DNA of 64,000 nucleotides from CAVVAH01 sp963746175 (GCA_963746175.1 CAVVAH010000004.1:1426001-1490000), one strand, 5' to 3'; numbered from the stretch's first letter, positions 23,475 through 34,798 are shown. Notes: generated by a model from the sequence alone, not told the origin. Numbers and translations are program-made.

Positions 23475-24905
23475 GTGACGGTCAGCGTCGCGGCCGTCGA
23501 CCTCGGCGCGTCCAGCGGGCGCGTCATGGTGGGCGAGGTCGGGAGGGACCTGCTGCGGCTGCACGCCGTCGCGCGGTTCGGCAACGAGCCGGTGCGGCTC
23601 GCTGACGGGCTGCACTGGGACGTCGCCGAGCTGTACCGGCAGGCGCTTGCCGGGCTGCGCGTCGCGGCAGCGGGCACCCTCGCGCCGCCACCGGTGAGCG
23701 TGGCCGTCGACTCCTGGGCGGTCGACTACGCCCTGCTGCGCGACGGGAAGCTGCTCGGCCGGCCGTTCCACTACCGCGACGAGCGCACCGCCGCCGGCGT
23801 CGCTGCCGTGCACGACGTGGTCAGTCGCGAGGAGCTGTACCGGCGCAACGGCCTGCAGTTCCTGCCGTTCAACACGCTCTACCAGCTCGCCGCAGACCCG
23901 CTCGTCGCGGACGCGGACCGGGCGCTGCTGGTGCCCGACCTGATCGGCTGGTGGCTCTGCGGCCGGGCCGCCACCGAGCGCACCAACGCGTCGACCACGG
24001 GCCTGCTCGACGTCCGCACCCATGACTGGGACCGCGACCTGGGATCCCGACTCGGCGTACCGCCCGAGCTGTTCCCCGCGCTCGTGGACCCCGGGACGAC
24101 GCTGGGACCGGTGCGCGCCGAGGTCGGCGAGCAGCTCGGCGCCCCCGGGCTCGTGGTGACCACCGTGGGCTCGCACGACACCGCGTCGGCCGTCGTCGGC
24201 GTCCCGCTGACCGGCGACGACAGCGTCTACATCTCCTGCGGGACGTGGGGCCTTGTCGGGGTGGAGCTCGACGAGCCGGTGCTCTCGGACGCCGCCCGGG
24301 CCGCCAACTTCACCAACGAGGGCGGTGTGGACGGACGGACCCGCTTCCTCACCAACGTGATGGGCACCTGGCTGCTGTCCGAGACGATCCGTCGCTGGGA
24401 GGAGACCGGCCGTCCGGTCGACCTCGCCGCCCTGCTCGCGGAGGCGCGAGCCGAGACGGGCCCGGTGACGGTGTTCGACGTCCAGGACCCGCGGTTCCTC
24501 CCGCCCGGCGACATGCCCGCGCGGATCGCCTCCTGGTGCAGCGAGCACGATCTGCCGGCGCCGGCCGGCCGGCTGCACCTGGTGCGCAGCATCGTCCACA
24601 GCCTCGCCGCGGGTATGGTCGGCGCGGTCGAGCGGGCGGCGACCCTGTCCGGGCGCCGGGCCCGCACCATCAACCTGGTCGGAGGCGGAGCGCAGAACAC
24701 CATGCTGTGCCAAGCGATCGCCGACAGGAGCGGGTTGCCGGTCGTGGCCGGCCCTGTCGAGGCCACGGCGCTGGGCAACGTCCTCGTCCAGGCCCGGTCC
24801 CTGGGCGCCGTCGACGGCGACCTCGACTCGCTGCGCGCGCTGATCGCGAGGACGCACGACTTGACGACGTACGCGCCGGCTGCGGCGCCGGAGGCAGTCC
24901 GATGA
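23475..24905 (+). CDS. rhaB: Rhamnulokinase
   Basis: A 476-aa FGGY sugar kinase that phosphorylates L-rhamnulose to rhamnulose-1-phosphate. It opens with the phosphate-binding AVDLGASSGRVMVGEV, has the substrate region VDSWAVDYALL and YRRNGLQFLPFNTLYQLA, and the second ATP-binding motif ISCGTWGLVGVEL plus INLVGGGAQNTMLCQAIADR. GTG 23475 lies five bases after the aldolase stop; the enormous upstream open frame is a shadow of that gene. The stop overlaps the lutA start. Confidence 0.94.
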   Translation: MTVSVAAVDLGASSGRVMVGEVGRDLLRLHAVARFGNEPVRLADGLHWDVAELYRQALAGLRVAAAGTLAPPPVSVAVDSWAVDYALLRDGKLLGRPFHYRDERTAAGVAAVHDVVSREELYRRNGLQFLPFNTLYQLAADPLVADADRALLVPDLIGWWLCGRAATERTNASTTGLLDVRTHDWDRDLGSRLGVPPELFPALVDPGTTLGPVRAEVGEQLGAPGLVVTTVGSHDTASAVVGVPLTGDDSVYISCGTWGLVGVELDEPVLSDAARAANFTNEGGVDGRTRFLTNVMGTWLLSETIRRWEETGRPVDLAALLAEARAETGPVTVFDVQDPRFLPPGDMPARIASWCSEHDLPAPAGRLHLVRSIVHSLAAGMVGAVERAATLSGRRARTINLVGGGAQNTMLCQAIADRSGLPVVAGPVEATALGNVLVQARSLGAVDGDLDSLRALIARTHDLTTYAPAAAPEAVR

Positions 24906-25657
24906 AGGTCGCGCTGATGGTGACCTGCATCAACGACACGCTGTTCCCGGACACCGGCAAGGCGGTGGTGCGGCTGCTGCGGAGGCTCGGTGTCGACGTG
25001 CGTTTCCCGGAGCAGCAGAGCTGCTGCGGCCAGCCCATGGTCAACACGGGCTACCTCGACGAGGCGGTGCCCGTCGTCCGCAACTTCACCCGGGCGTTCG
25101 CCGGGTACGACGCGGTGGTGACGCCGTCCGGCTCGTGCGCCGGGTCGGTGCGTCACCAGCACGGCATCGTGGCCCGCAGGTCCGGTGACGCGGCCCTCGA
25201 GCGGGCGACCGCCGAGCTGTCGCCGAGGACGTACGAGCTGTCGGAGTTCCTCGTCGACGTGCTGGGCGTCGTCGACGTGGGGGCGTACTTCCCGCACACG
25301 GTGACCTACCACCCGACCTGCCACTCGCTGCGGATGCTGGGTGTGGGGGACCGGCCGGAGCGCCTCCTGCGCGCCGTCCGCGGCCTCCGGCTGGTCGACC
25401 TGCCCGACGCCGACCAGTGCTGTGGCTTCGGCGGCACGTTCGCGCTGAAGAACTCCGACACGTCCGTCGCGATGGGCTCGGACAAGGCGCGCCACGTCGT
25501 CGAGTCCGGCGCCGAGGTGCTGGTCGCGGGGGACAACTCCTGCCTGATGCACGTCGGCGGCCTGCTCTCTCGGCAGCGCAGCGGGATCAGGGTGCTGCAC
25601 CTCGCCGACGTGCTGGCGTCGACCGAGACGACCGGGACGACAGGGGTGCCGGCATGA
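24902..25657 (+). CDS. lutA: L-lactate utilisation protein A, (Fe-S)-binding oxidoreductase
   Basis: A 251-aa CCG-domain protein. Two cysteine-rich CCG motifs are visible (EQQSCCGQPMVNTGYLDEA and DADQCCGFGGTFALKN) together with TPSGSCAGSVR. With LutB and LutC it forms a membrane-associated complex that oxidises L-lactate to pyruvate. Four-base overlaps with rhaB and lutB place it in the rhamnose operon, so it most likely consumes lactate made by the aldolase/dehydrogenase. Confidence 0.93.
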   Translation: MKVALMVTCINDTLFPDTGKAVVRLLRRLGVDVRFPEQQSCCGQPMVNTGYLDEAVPVVRNFTRAFAGYDAVVTPSGSCAGSVRHQHGIVARRSGDAALERATAELSPRTYELSEFLVDVLGVVDVGAYFPHTVTYHPTCHSLRMLGVGDRPERLLRAVRGLRLVDLPDADQCCGFGGTFALKNSDTSVAMGSDKARHVVESGAEVLVAGDNSCLMHVGGLLSRQRSGIRVLHLADVLASTETTGTTGVPA

Positions 25658-27144
25658 CCGCGACGTTCGTCGGCATGCCGCCCTTCCCGGAGGCGGCTCG
25701 CGCCGCGCTCGCCGACACCCAGCTCCGGCGCAACCTCGCCCACGCGACGGCCACCATCCGGGCCAAGCGGAACCGGGTCGTCGCCGAGGTGCCCGAGTGG
25801 GAGGACCTCCGGCTGGCCGGTGCCGCCATCAAGGACGAGGTGCTGCTGAACCTGGACACCTACCTCGTGCAGCTGGAGCAGTCGCTCACCGCCGCCGGTG
25901 CGGTCGTGCACTGGGCGCGCGACGCCGACGAGGCCTGCCGCGTCGTCGCCGACGTCGCCTTGGCGCACGGCGTCGACGAGGTGGTCAAGGTGAAGTCGAT
26001 GGCCACCCAGGAGATCGGCCTCAACGAGGCGCTCGCGGCCCAGGGCATCGCGGCCTGGGAGACCGACCTGGCCGAGCTCATCGTGCAGCTCGGCGACGAC
26101 CTGCCGAGCCACATCCTCGTGCCGGCCATCCACCGCAACCGGGCCGAGATCCGCGAGATCTTCCTGACCCGGATGGCCGGCGCGGGCCGCCCAGCCCCTG
26201 ACGACCTGACCGACGAGCCGGCCGTGCTGGCGGCGGCCGCCCGCAGCCACCTGCGGGAGAAGTTCCTCCGTGCGAAGGTCGGCGTCTCGGGCGCGAACTT
26301 CGCGGTCGCGGACTCCGGGACGCTCGTCGTGGTGGAGTCCGAGGGCAACGGGCGGATGTGCCTCACGCTGCCCGAGGTGCTCGTCTCGGTCGTCGGGATC
26401 GAGAAGGTCGTGCCGACGTGGGCCGACCTCGAGGTCTACCTCCAGCTGCTGCCGCGGTCGTCGACGGGCGAACGGATGAACCCCTACACGTCGACGTGGA
26501 GCGGGGTCACCCCCGGAGACGGGCCGCAGGAGGTGCACGTGGTCCTGCTGGACAACGGCCGCACCCGCGCGCTCGCCGACGACGTCGGCCGGCAGGCCCT
26601 GCGCTGCATCCGGTGCTCCGCCTGCCTCAACGTCTGCCCGGTCTACGAGCGCACCGGCGGGCACGCGTACGGCTCGGTCTACCCCGGGCCGATCGGCGCG
26701 ATCCTCAACCCGCTGCTCAAGGGACCGGGCAGCGACCCGCAGACCGACTCGCTGCCGTACGCCTCCAGCCTCTGCGGGGCCTGCTTCGAGGCCTGTCCGG
26801 TCCGCATCGACATCCCCACGGTGCTGGTCGACCTGCGCGCCCAGGTCGTCGACGCCCACCGCTCGACGCCTGGCCACCGCGGCCTGCCCAAGGCCGAGGC
26901 GCTGGCGATGAAGGCGGCCGGCTGGTCGCTGGGAGACGGCCGGCGGTTCGGCACCCTCGCCCGGCTGGCGGGCTCGGGGTCCGCGCTGCTGGCCCGACGG
27001 CTCAGCCGGCGGCTGCCCGGCGGGCGTCCCGCCCTCGGGCGCCTGCCCGGTCCGGGCGCGCGCTGGACCGGGGCCCGGGACCTGCCGCTGCCGCCGGCGG
27101 AGTCGTTCCGGGCCTGGTGGCGGCGTACCGGGGGCGACCGTTGA
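25654..27144 (+). CDS. lutB: L-lactate utilisation protein B, iron-sulfur protein
   Basis: A 496-aa LutB. The N-terminal two thirds form an LUD domain (VVKVKSMATQEIGLNEALAA, FAVADSGTLVVVESEGNGRM). The C-terminal part holds two ferredoxin-like clusters, CIRCSACLNVCPVYE and LCGACFEACPVRIDIP, followed by a basic tail. It carries electrons from lactate in the LutABC complex. ATG 25654 overlaps the lutA stop, and the stop overlaps the TTG start of lutC. Confidence 0.94.
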   Translation: MTATFVGMPPFPEAARAALADTQLRRNLAHATATIRAKRNRVVAEVPEWEDLRLAGAAIKDEVLLNLDTYLVQLEQSLTAAGAVVHWARDADEACRVVADVALAHGVDEVVKVKSMATQEIGLNEALAAQGIAAWETDLAELIVQLGDDLPSHILVPAIHRNRAEIREIFLTRMAGAGRPAPDDLTDEPAVLAAAARSHLREKFLRAKVGVSGANFAVADSGTLVVVESEGNGRMCLTLPEVLVSVVGIEKVVPTWADLEVYLQLLPRSSTGERMNPYTSTWSGVTPGDGPQEVHVVLLDNGRTRALADDVGRQALRCIRCSACLNVCPVYERTGGHAYGSVYPGPIGAILNPLLKGPGSDPQTDSLPYASSLCGACFEACPVRIDIPTVLVDLRAQVVDAHRSTPGHRGLPKAEALAMKAAGWSLGDGRRFGTLARLAGSGSALLARRLSRRLPGGRPALGRLPGPGARWTGARDLPLPPAESFRAWWRRTGGDR

Positions 27145-27731
27145 GCACCCGCGACGAGGTGCTCGGCCGGGTCCGGCGGGCGCTGGCCGGGGCTTCGCCC
27201 GCACCTCCGGTGCCACGGGACTACCGGTCCGCACCGGTGCCGGACGTCGACGTGCTCGAGCTGTTCGCCGAACGCGTCTCGGACTACCAGGCGACGGTCG
27301 TGCGCTGCACCGAGGACGACGTCGGGGCGCAGATCGCCGCGGCCCTCGACGGGGCCCGGGCAGTCGTGCCGCCTGACCTGCCGTGGGAGGTGGCGGGGAG
27401 CGTGCCGGACACCGGCTTGACGTCGGCCGAGCTGGACGCGACAGCGGCCGTCGTGACGGCCGCCGCGGTCGGCATCGCGGTGACCGGCACGATCGTGCTC
27501 GACCACGGGCCCGGTCAGGGTCGCCGCGCCCTGTCGCTCGTCCCGGACCTGCACGTCTGCGTCGTCCGCGCGGACCAGGTCCGGTACGGCGTCCCGGACG
27601 CCGTCGCGGCCCTCGACCCGGCCCGTCCGCAGACGTGGATCAGCGGGCCGAGCGCGACCAGCGACATCGAGCTGGACCGCGTCGAGGGCGTGCACGGGCC
27701 GCGCACGCTGCGGGTCGTCCTCGTCGGCTGA
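27141..27731 (+). CDS. lutC: L-lactate utilisation protein C (LUD domain)
   Basis: A 196-aa LUD-domain protein, last gene of the rhamnose operon. Landmarks are STRDEVLGRVRRALAG at the N-terminus, TAAAVGIAVTGTIVLDHGPG, and SGPSATSDIELDRVEGVHGP at the C-terminus. The start is the TTG at 27141 within the lutB stop (TTGA), giving translational coupling; no other in-frame start fits the family length. A strong hairpin begins nine bases after the stop. Confidence 0.9.
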   Translation: MSTRDEVLGRVRRALAGASPAPPVPRDYRSAPVPDVDVLELFAERVSDYQATVVRCTEDDVGAQIAAALDGARAVVPPDLPWEVAGSVPDTGLTSAELDATAAVVTAAAVGIAVTGTIVLDHGPGQGRRALSLVPDLHVCVVRADQVRYGVPDAVAALDPARPQTWISGPSATSDIELDRVEGVHGPRTLRVVLVG

Positions 27732-27739
27732 CCGCCGGT

Positions 27740-27771
27740 GAGCGTCGGGCGACCGGAGCCGCCCGACGCTC
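27740..27771. terminator. Terminator hairpin after the rhamnose/lut operon
   Basis: GAGCGTCGGGCG (27740-27751) pairs perfectly with CGCCCGACGCTC (27760-27771) around an eight-base loop. A small second hairpin (GTAG/CTAC) and a T-containing stretch follow. It lies between convergent genes and may serve both. Confidence 0.75.
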
Positions 27772-27782
27772 TCGTAGCTTTG

Positions 27783-28301
27783 CTACTGCTTGGCCACCCA
27801 GCTGACCGACCCCGACGTGCAGGTGTCCGTCACCGCGCCCGTCGCGTCGTGCTCGATGATCGTGTACGACCAGGTGCCGGCCGCCTTCGTCCGGCTGTCG
27901 TTGAGCCGGCCGGCGAAGCGACCCTGGAAGTCCGTGGTGGTCCCGTCGTCGTTCCGCTCGGTCGACGGACCGAACGCGTAGTGGAAGCGACCCCTCTTGC
28001 TCACAGACATCCGCGGGTACTTGTCGGTGAGCAGACCCGAGTCACCGGACGTGCACGTCATCTCCAGCACGGTCACGGCCCGCACGATCTGACGGCGGTC
28101 GGCCGTCATGTCGAGGACAAGGGGCTGGCCCTGCGGCGTCACGCCGCCGTAGGTGTTGCCGATCTTGGTGGCGCTGGGCGCCCGTACCCCGGCCGGCTGC
28201 GCCGTCGCCACCGGGATCATCGGCGACCCGACGAGGAGAGCCCCCGTCGCGGCGGCCGTCACCCCGATCCGCCACCCCCGGAGCTTCATCCTGAACGTCA
28301 T
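27783..28301 (-). CDS. Secreted protein of unknown function
   Basis: A 172-aa protein with a clear signal peptide: basic MKLRGWRI, hydrophobic VTAAATGALLVGSPMIPVA, and an AxA-type cleavage site near TAQPA. The mature part has two cysteines (LEMTCTSGDSG and VTDTCTSGSVSW) that could form a disulfide and a beta-rich pattern ending in WSYTIIEHDATGAVT. I do not recognise a family. It is transcribed towards the lut operon and lies downstream of the DUF2993 gene on the same strand with a 145-bp gap. Confidence 0.75.
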   Translation of the reverse strand: MTFRMKLRGWRIGVTAAATGALLVGSPMIPVATAQPAGVRAPSATKIGNTYGGVTPQGQPLVLDMTADRRQIVRAVTVLEMTCTSGDSGLLTDKYPRMSVSKRGRFHYAFGPSTERNDDGTTTDFQGRFAGRLNDSRTKAAGTWSYTIIEHDATGAVTDTCTSGSVSWVAKQ

Positions 28302-28446
28302 CTCCGACCCCCTCTCGCACCCGGCCGCGCCGCGATGGCGGGCCGGTCCCCGCGCTGGTCGCCTCGATGCGGCCGCGAAGAAGACGACGGACTCCGGCGC
28401 CCCGCGGTTCGGTCGTCAGGTCCGGGCGAGCTCGTCGGTCGTCGCG

Positions 28447-29124
28447 TCAGCTGCCGGCCGGCAGCACCACGTCGCGCCCGGTCACGACCACCTCGAAGCC
28501 GTCGGGACGCGCCGTGACACCGGAGACGCGCAGCCCTTCCGGGAGGCCGCGCAGGCGGTAGGTGAGCGTGAAGCGGGCGCCGAGGGCGTCCAGCAGCGCC
28601 GCGCTGTCCACGGGCACGCCGTCGACCTCGAAGACGGTGGGGACGACGCGGATCGACCGGCCGGCCGCGCGCACCCGGCCCACCGCCGCGACGGGCACCG
28701 TCTGGCCGAGCACCTCGGCGTCGCCGCGCAGCCGGACCCGCCCGCCGGACACCGGGTCCAGCCGCACGCCCTTCGCGCCGGAGCGGCGGAGCACCTCGTC
28801 GTACGTCACCAGCCCGGCGGCACGGACCGAGCCGGCGCTGGCCGTGCCGTTCTCCGGCCAGGCGACCGACGTGGCGGTGACCTCGAGGTCGCGGGCCCGG
28901 CCGGCCGGTGCCTCGAGAGCGGCGGCCGTGACGTGGACGTCGTCGAAGCGCCGGTCGAGCAGCTGGAGCAGGAACGGGAAGCCACCCGCCTCGACCTGCG
29001 GGTCCCGCAGCCCCTCGGCGACCAGCCGGGTCTCGGCCCGGTCGGTCGCGACCTTCTCGGCCACGCGGTCGGCGCCGACCGCGAGCAGCAGCAGGACGAC
29101 GAGGGTCACGAGGAGGGTGCGCAC
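28447..29124 (-). CDS. DUF2993 (LmeA-like) exported protein
   Basis: A 225-aa protein with an N-terminal membrane or signal segment (LLVTLVVLLLLAVGADRVA) followed by the DUF2993 pattern: VAEGLRDPQVEAGGFPFLLQ, DEVLRRSGAKGVRL and RLRGLPEGLRVSGVTARPDG near the end. Mycobacterial LmeA of this family binds lipids in the periplasm and takes part in lipomannan assembly; a cell-envelope role is plausible but inferred. It starts at GTG 29124. Confidence 0.85.
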   Translation of the reverse strand: MRTLLVTLVVLLLLAVGADRVAEKVATDRAETRLVAEGLRDPQVEAGGFPFLLQLLDRRFDDVHVTAAALEAPAGRARDLEVTATSVAWPENGTASAGSVRAAGLVTYDEVLRRSGAKGVRLDPVSGGRVRLRGDAEVLGQTVPVAAVGRVRAAGRSIRVVPTVFEVDGVPVDSAALLDALGARFTLTYRLRGLPEGLRVSGVTARPDGFEVVVTGRDVVLPAGS

Positions 29125-29165
29125 CGAGGTCGACTACCCGGCCCGGCGATCGCTACCCGGACCGG

Positions 29166-29840
29166 TCAGGTGGGGAAGGTCACGACGTCCGGCGGCGCCT
29201 CCGGCCGGCTGTGCAGCCGCCAGTAGAGGTCGGCGATCTCGTCGACGTCCAGCGCCGACGGTCCGGCGAGCACCCCGTCGATGGTCACGGTCGTGACCCG
29301 GACCCCGTCGCCGGCGACCTCCTTGTGCAGCGAGCGGGCCAGGCTGCGCAGGGCCGCCTTGGCGACGCCGACCGCCGCGGCGCTGGTGGACGCCCGGTCC
29401 GCGGCGACGCTGCCGGTGAGCAGCACGGTGCCGCGGCCGGCGGCGCGCATCGCGGGGACCGCCTCCTGCGCAGCCACCAGGGCGCCGACCACCCCGACGT
29501 CCAGGGCCAGCCGGAGCCGGTCGGCGGGGAGGGCCGTCACCGACCCCTCGACGTACGCCGAGCCGTTGTAGACCAGCGCGGTCGCCCCGCCCAGCTCGGC
29601 GCGCAGGGCGCCCATCGCGCCCCGGAGCGCGGCCTCGTCGCCGACGTCACCCGCGGCCGTCGCCACCGCGCGCGCACCGGCCGCCGAGACCTCGGCCACC
29701 AGGTCGGCGAGCTTGTCGGTGCTGCGGGCCACCAGCCCCACCGCTGCTCCCTCGCGGGCGAACCGGAGCGCCACCGCCCGGCCGAGCCCGGGCCCGGCCG
29801 CGACCACCACCAGGACGTCCGCCGCCACAGGATCGTTCAC
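29166..29840 (-). CDS. SDR-fold protein lacking the catalytic tyrosine
   Basis: A 224-aa short-chain dehydrogenase-like protein. The Rossmann start is present in altered form (VLVVVAAGPGLGRAVALRFA), as are ALVYNGSAYVEG and VLLTGSVAAD. In the active-site helix (AAAVGVAKAALRSLARSLHK) the lysine remains, but the YxxxK tyrosine position holds valine, so ordinary SDR catalysis is doubtful. GTG 29840 overlaps the upstream GNAT stop (GTGA), so the two are coupled. It may be a binding protein or an atypical enzyme. Confidence 0.85.
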   Translation of the reverse strand: MNDPVAADVLVVVAAGPGLGRAVALRFAREGAAVGLVARSTDKLADLVAEVSAAGARAVATAAGDVGDEAALRGAMGALRAELGGATALVYNGSAYVEGSVTALPADRLRLALDVGVVGALVAAQEAVPAMRAAGRGTVLLTGSVAADRASTSAAAVGVAKAALRSLARSLHKEVAGDGVRVTTVTIDGVLAGPSALDVDEIADLYWRLHSRPEAPPDVVTFPT

Positions 29841-30451
29841 TGCGCAACCACCTCTCGCGGGTCCCGGCGCATCAGCCAGCAGGTCGGTCCGTCGTCCGGC
29901 ATCGTCGCGTCCCGTACCGGCTCGAACCCGAGCCGCCGGTAGATCGCCACGTTGCCCTCGCTCGCCGTCTCCAGGTACGCCGGGAGCCGGGCGCGGTCCG
30001 CGGCGGCCAGCATGGGAGCGGTGACCGCGCGGCCCAGCCCGGTGCCCTGGAGCGCCGGCTCGGTGGCCAGGACCCCCAGGTACCAGTGCGGCCCGGCGTC
30101 CTTGGGCACCGACATCGCGTCGTCGTAGGTGTGCCAGCAGTCGCGCTCGCGCTGGCTGAAGCCCCGCTGCGCCGCCGTCCAGCGCTCGCCGGGGACCTCC
30201 CGGTAGAGCCCGCCGGGCGGGTCCCACATGGCGACCGCGGCGCCGCCGTCGGCCGTCCACACCTCGCCGCCCTCCAGCCGGACGTCGACGAGCAGGCCGA
30301 AGAAGCCGGGCGCGCAGGCGGCGTACCTCTCGTCGTCCGGCCAGACCCAGCGCAGCAGCGGGTCGGCGGCGAAGGCAGCGACCACGGTGGCCAGCGCGCG
30401 ACCGCGCCCGCTCGGGGCGCACCGGAGGACCTCGGGCACGCTGCCGATCAT
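29837..30451 (-). CDS. GNAT-family N-acetyltransferase
   Basis: A 204-aa acetyltransferase. The acetyl-CoA-binding motif is WYLGVLATEPALQGTGLGRA (Q/RxxGxG/A type), followed by YLETASEGNVAIYRRLGFEP, the usual motif B. The N-terminal half carries the substrate site (FAADPLLRWVWPDDERYAAC). This layout is common in actinobacterial small-molecule acetyltransferases, but the substrate is not evident. It is divergent from clpC and heads a two-gene unit with the SDR-like gene. Confidence 0.88.
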   Translation of the reverse strand: MIGSVPEVLRCAPSGRGRALATVVAAFAADPLLRWVWPDDERYAACAPGFFGLLVDVRLEGGEVWTADGGAAVAMWDPPGGLYREVPGERWTAAQRGFSQRERDCWHTYDDAMSVPKDAGPHWYLGVLATEPALQGTGLGRAVTAPMLAAADRARLPAYLETASEGNVAIYRRLGFEPVRDATMPDDGPTCWLMRRDPREVVAQ

Positions 30452-30718
30452 GCACCCGGCCGGGTGACCCCCGGCCGTCCGGGGCGTTCGCTGGCGGCGT
30501 AGCCGGAACGAGCCAGTTGCCGGAACAGGGTCATGCTGGCTGCAGTTGCTTCCGAGTACGTAGCACCGGGACTGACGTCGACCGGCTCGATCAGGTCACG
30601 GTGAGAGGACAAGTAGGCAAGATCGGTCAGCGTGCGGTCTAGCATGCAAGGGACAGGTGACCCGCTGTAGTGGCGGGTCGCACCACCTGCCCGACCGCTC
30701 TCGTGAGGAGCGCAGAAC
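30452..30718 (+). promoter_or_regulatory. clpC upstream region
   Basis: This 267-bp divergent region should hold the clpC and GNAT promoters. A TAGCAT hexamer at 30640-30645 is a possible -10. GTTCGC-N5-GCGTAG at 30486-30502 is a weak, incomplete match to the ClgR-type site that controls clp genes in actinomycetes. The ribosome binding site GAGGAG is well placed before ATG 30719. Confidence 0.3.
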
Positions 30719-33223
<2,505 letters not shown>

Positions 33224-33252
33224 CCCGACCGACTGCAGTACCCCGCACGCCA

Positions 33253-33287
33253 CGAAGGGCCCCGACCACCACGGTCGGGGCCCTTCG
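33253..33287 (+). terminator. Rho-independent-type terminator of clpC
   Basis: CGAAGGGCCCCGACC (33253-33267) pairs perfectly with GGTCGGGGCCCTTCG (33273-33287) around ACCAC. It lies 30 bases after the clpC stop and lacks a long T-run, as is common in actinobacteria. Confidence 0.85.
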
Positions 33288-33328
33288 CACGTCCCGCCGT
33301 CACCCGCCCGCCGTCCACCGAGGAGTGC

Positions 33329-33398
33329 TCGTTTGCGACCTGAGTCCCCGACACGCCGGGCCGAGTGACGGCGTGTCGGGGAACTAGGTCGCAAACGA
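33329..33398. repeat. Two-tier 70-bp palindrome between clpC and the glycosyltransferase gene
   Basis: Outer arms TCGTTTGCGACCT (33329-33341) and AGGTCGCAAACGA (33386-33398) and inner arms CCCCGACACGCC (33346-33357) and GGCGTGTCGGGG (33370-33381) pair perfectly; a 4x4 internal mismatch separates them and the loop is 12 bases. It is additional to the clpC terminator 40 bases upstream. The rest of the 33224-33598 gap shows no convincing gene. It could be a dispersed palindromic repeat or a second terminator. Confidence 0.75.
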
Positions 33399-33598
33399 TC
33401 TTGCTGGAGCGGACGGCGGAAGAGGCGGCGACGGCGTTGTCGACCTGCCGCACCCGCGCGCACGGTCCACCACCGCCGGACCGAACCGAGCGACCTCGCC
33501 GGGCGTCTTCAACGCACCACGACATTCGGGGGACGCTTCGCCGGCGGACGGACGCGTGGCACTCATCGGCTCTTCCCGGCCACCGGCCGGGGACGGGG

Positions 33599-34798
33599 GT
33601 GTCGCACGTGCACATCCACTTCCTTCTCATGAACGCCTACGCGATGGGCGGCACCATCCGGACCACGTTGAACACCGCGGCCGCACTGGCACGTCGGCAC
33701 GACGTCGAGGTCGTCAGCGTCTACCGGCGCCGGGAATCGGCACGCTTCGACGCCGACCCGTCGGTGCCGGTGCGGGCGCTGTCGGACCAGGTCCCGCCGG
33801 ACGGCGAGGCCACGCTCTACCCGTACGGCCGCTGCACAGGAGCGGCCGAGGTGCTGCGCAAGGTGCCCAGCGTCCTGGTGCCGCCGAGCGAGCGCAGGTA
33901 CCGCAACTTCAGCCTGCTGACGGACCTCAAGCTGGCGTCGTACCTGCGCGGGCTCGACGGTGGCGTGCTGGTCTCCACCCGCCCCGGCCTCAACCTGGCC
34001 GCGAGCAGGCTGGCGCCGGCGACCACGGTCCGGGTCGGGCAGGAGCACATGTACCTCGACAACCACCCGCCGCGGCTGCAGCGCCGGATCGCACGCGGCT
34101 ACCGGCGGCTCGACGCGGTGAGTGCCCTCACCGAGCGGGACGCCGAGGACTACCGCCGCCTGCTCGGGGACAGCACCCGGGTGGTGCGGATGCCCAACGC
34201 CGCCCCGCGCACCGAGCTGCGCAGCTGCGGGACCGCCGAGGTCGTCGTCGCGGCCGGGCGGCTGGTGCGGCAGAAGGGGTTCGACCTGCTCGTCGACGCC
34301 TGGGTCGAGGTGGCGCGGCGGCACCCGCGGTGGGAGCTGCACCTCTACGGCGCCGGCCCCGAGAAGGACGCGCTGACCGACCAGGTGCACCGGCTCGGCC
34401 TCGACGGCCGGGTCCGGTTGATGGGGTACTCCGACGACCTGCTCGCGAAGATGTCCGCCGCCTCGCTGTACGTCATGAGCTCCCGCAGCGAGGGCTTCCC
34501 GCTCGTCCTGCTCGAGGCCATGGCGGTCGGCCTCCCGGTGGTGAGCTTCGACTGCCGCAACGGACCGTCGGACATCGTCCGGCACGCGCGGGACGGGTTG
34601 CTGGTGCCGGACCGCGACGTGCGCGCGCTGGCCGAGGCCATCAGTGCGCTGCTCGCCGACCCGGCGCGGCGGGGCCGGATGGGGTGCGCCGCCGTCGCGC
34701 GGGCGCGCGACCACGACCTTGACGCGATCTGTGCCCGCTGGGAGGAGCTCTTCGCCGAGCTCCTCGACGACAAGCACCACAGGGAGCGACATGGCTGA
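33599..34798 (+). CDS. Glycosyltransferase family 4 protein
   Basis: A 399-aa GT-B fold transferase. The N-terminal acceptor domain begins VHIHFLLMNAYAMGGTIRTT. The C-terminal donor domain contains VVVAAGRLVRQKGFDLLVDA, LHLYGAGPEKDALTDQVHRL and the EX7E-type SRSEGFPLVLLEAMAVGLPV, the signature of GT4 retaining enzymes. It probably adds a sugar to a cell-surface or exported glycan. GTG 33599 follows GGGGACGGGG closely; GTG 33608 is an alternative, and the open frame to 33365 runs through the palindrome and is rejected. Its stop overlaps the sulfotransferase start. Confidence 0.88.
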   Translation: MSHVHIHFLLMNAYAMGGTIRTTLNTAAALARRHDVEVVSVYRRRESARFDADPSVPVRALSDQVPPDGEATLYPYGRCTGAAEVLRKVPSVLVPPSERRYRNFSLLTDLKLASYLRGLDGGVLVSTRPGLNLAASRLAPATTVRVGQEHMYLDNHPPRLQRRIARGYRRLDAVSALTERDAEDYRRLLGDSTRVVRMPNAAPRTELRSCGTAEVVVAAGRLVRQKGFDLLVDAWVEVARRHPRWELHLYGAGPEKDALTDQVHRLGLDGRVRLMGYSDDLLAKMSAASLYVMSSRSEGFPLVLLEAMAVGLPVVSFDCRNGPSDIVRHARDGLLVPDRDVRALAEAISALLADPARRGRMGCAAVARARDHDLDAICARWEELFAELLDDKHHRERHG

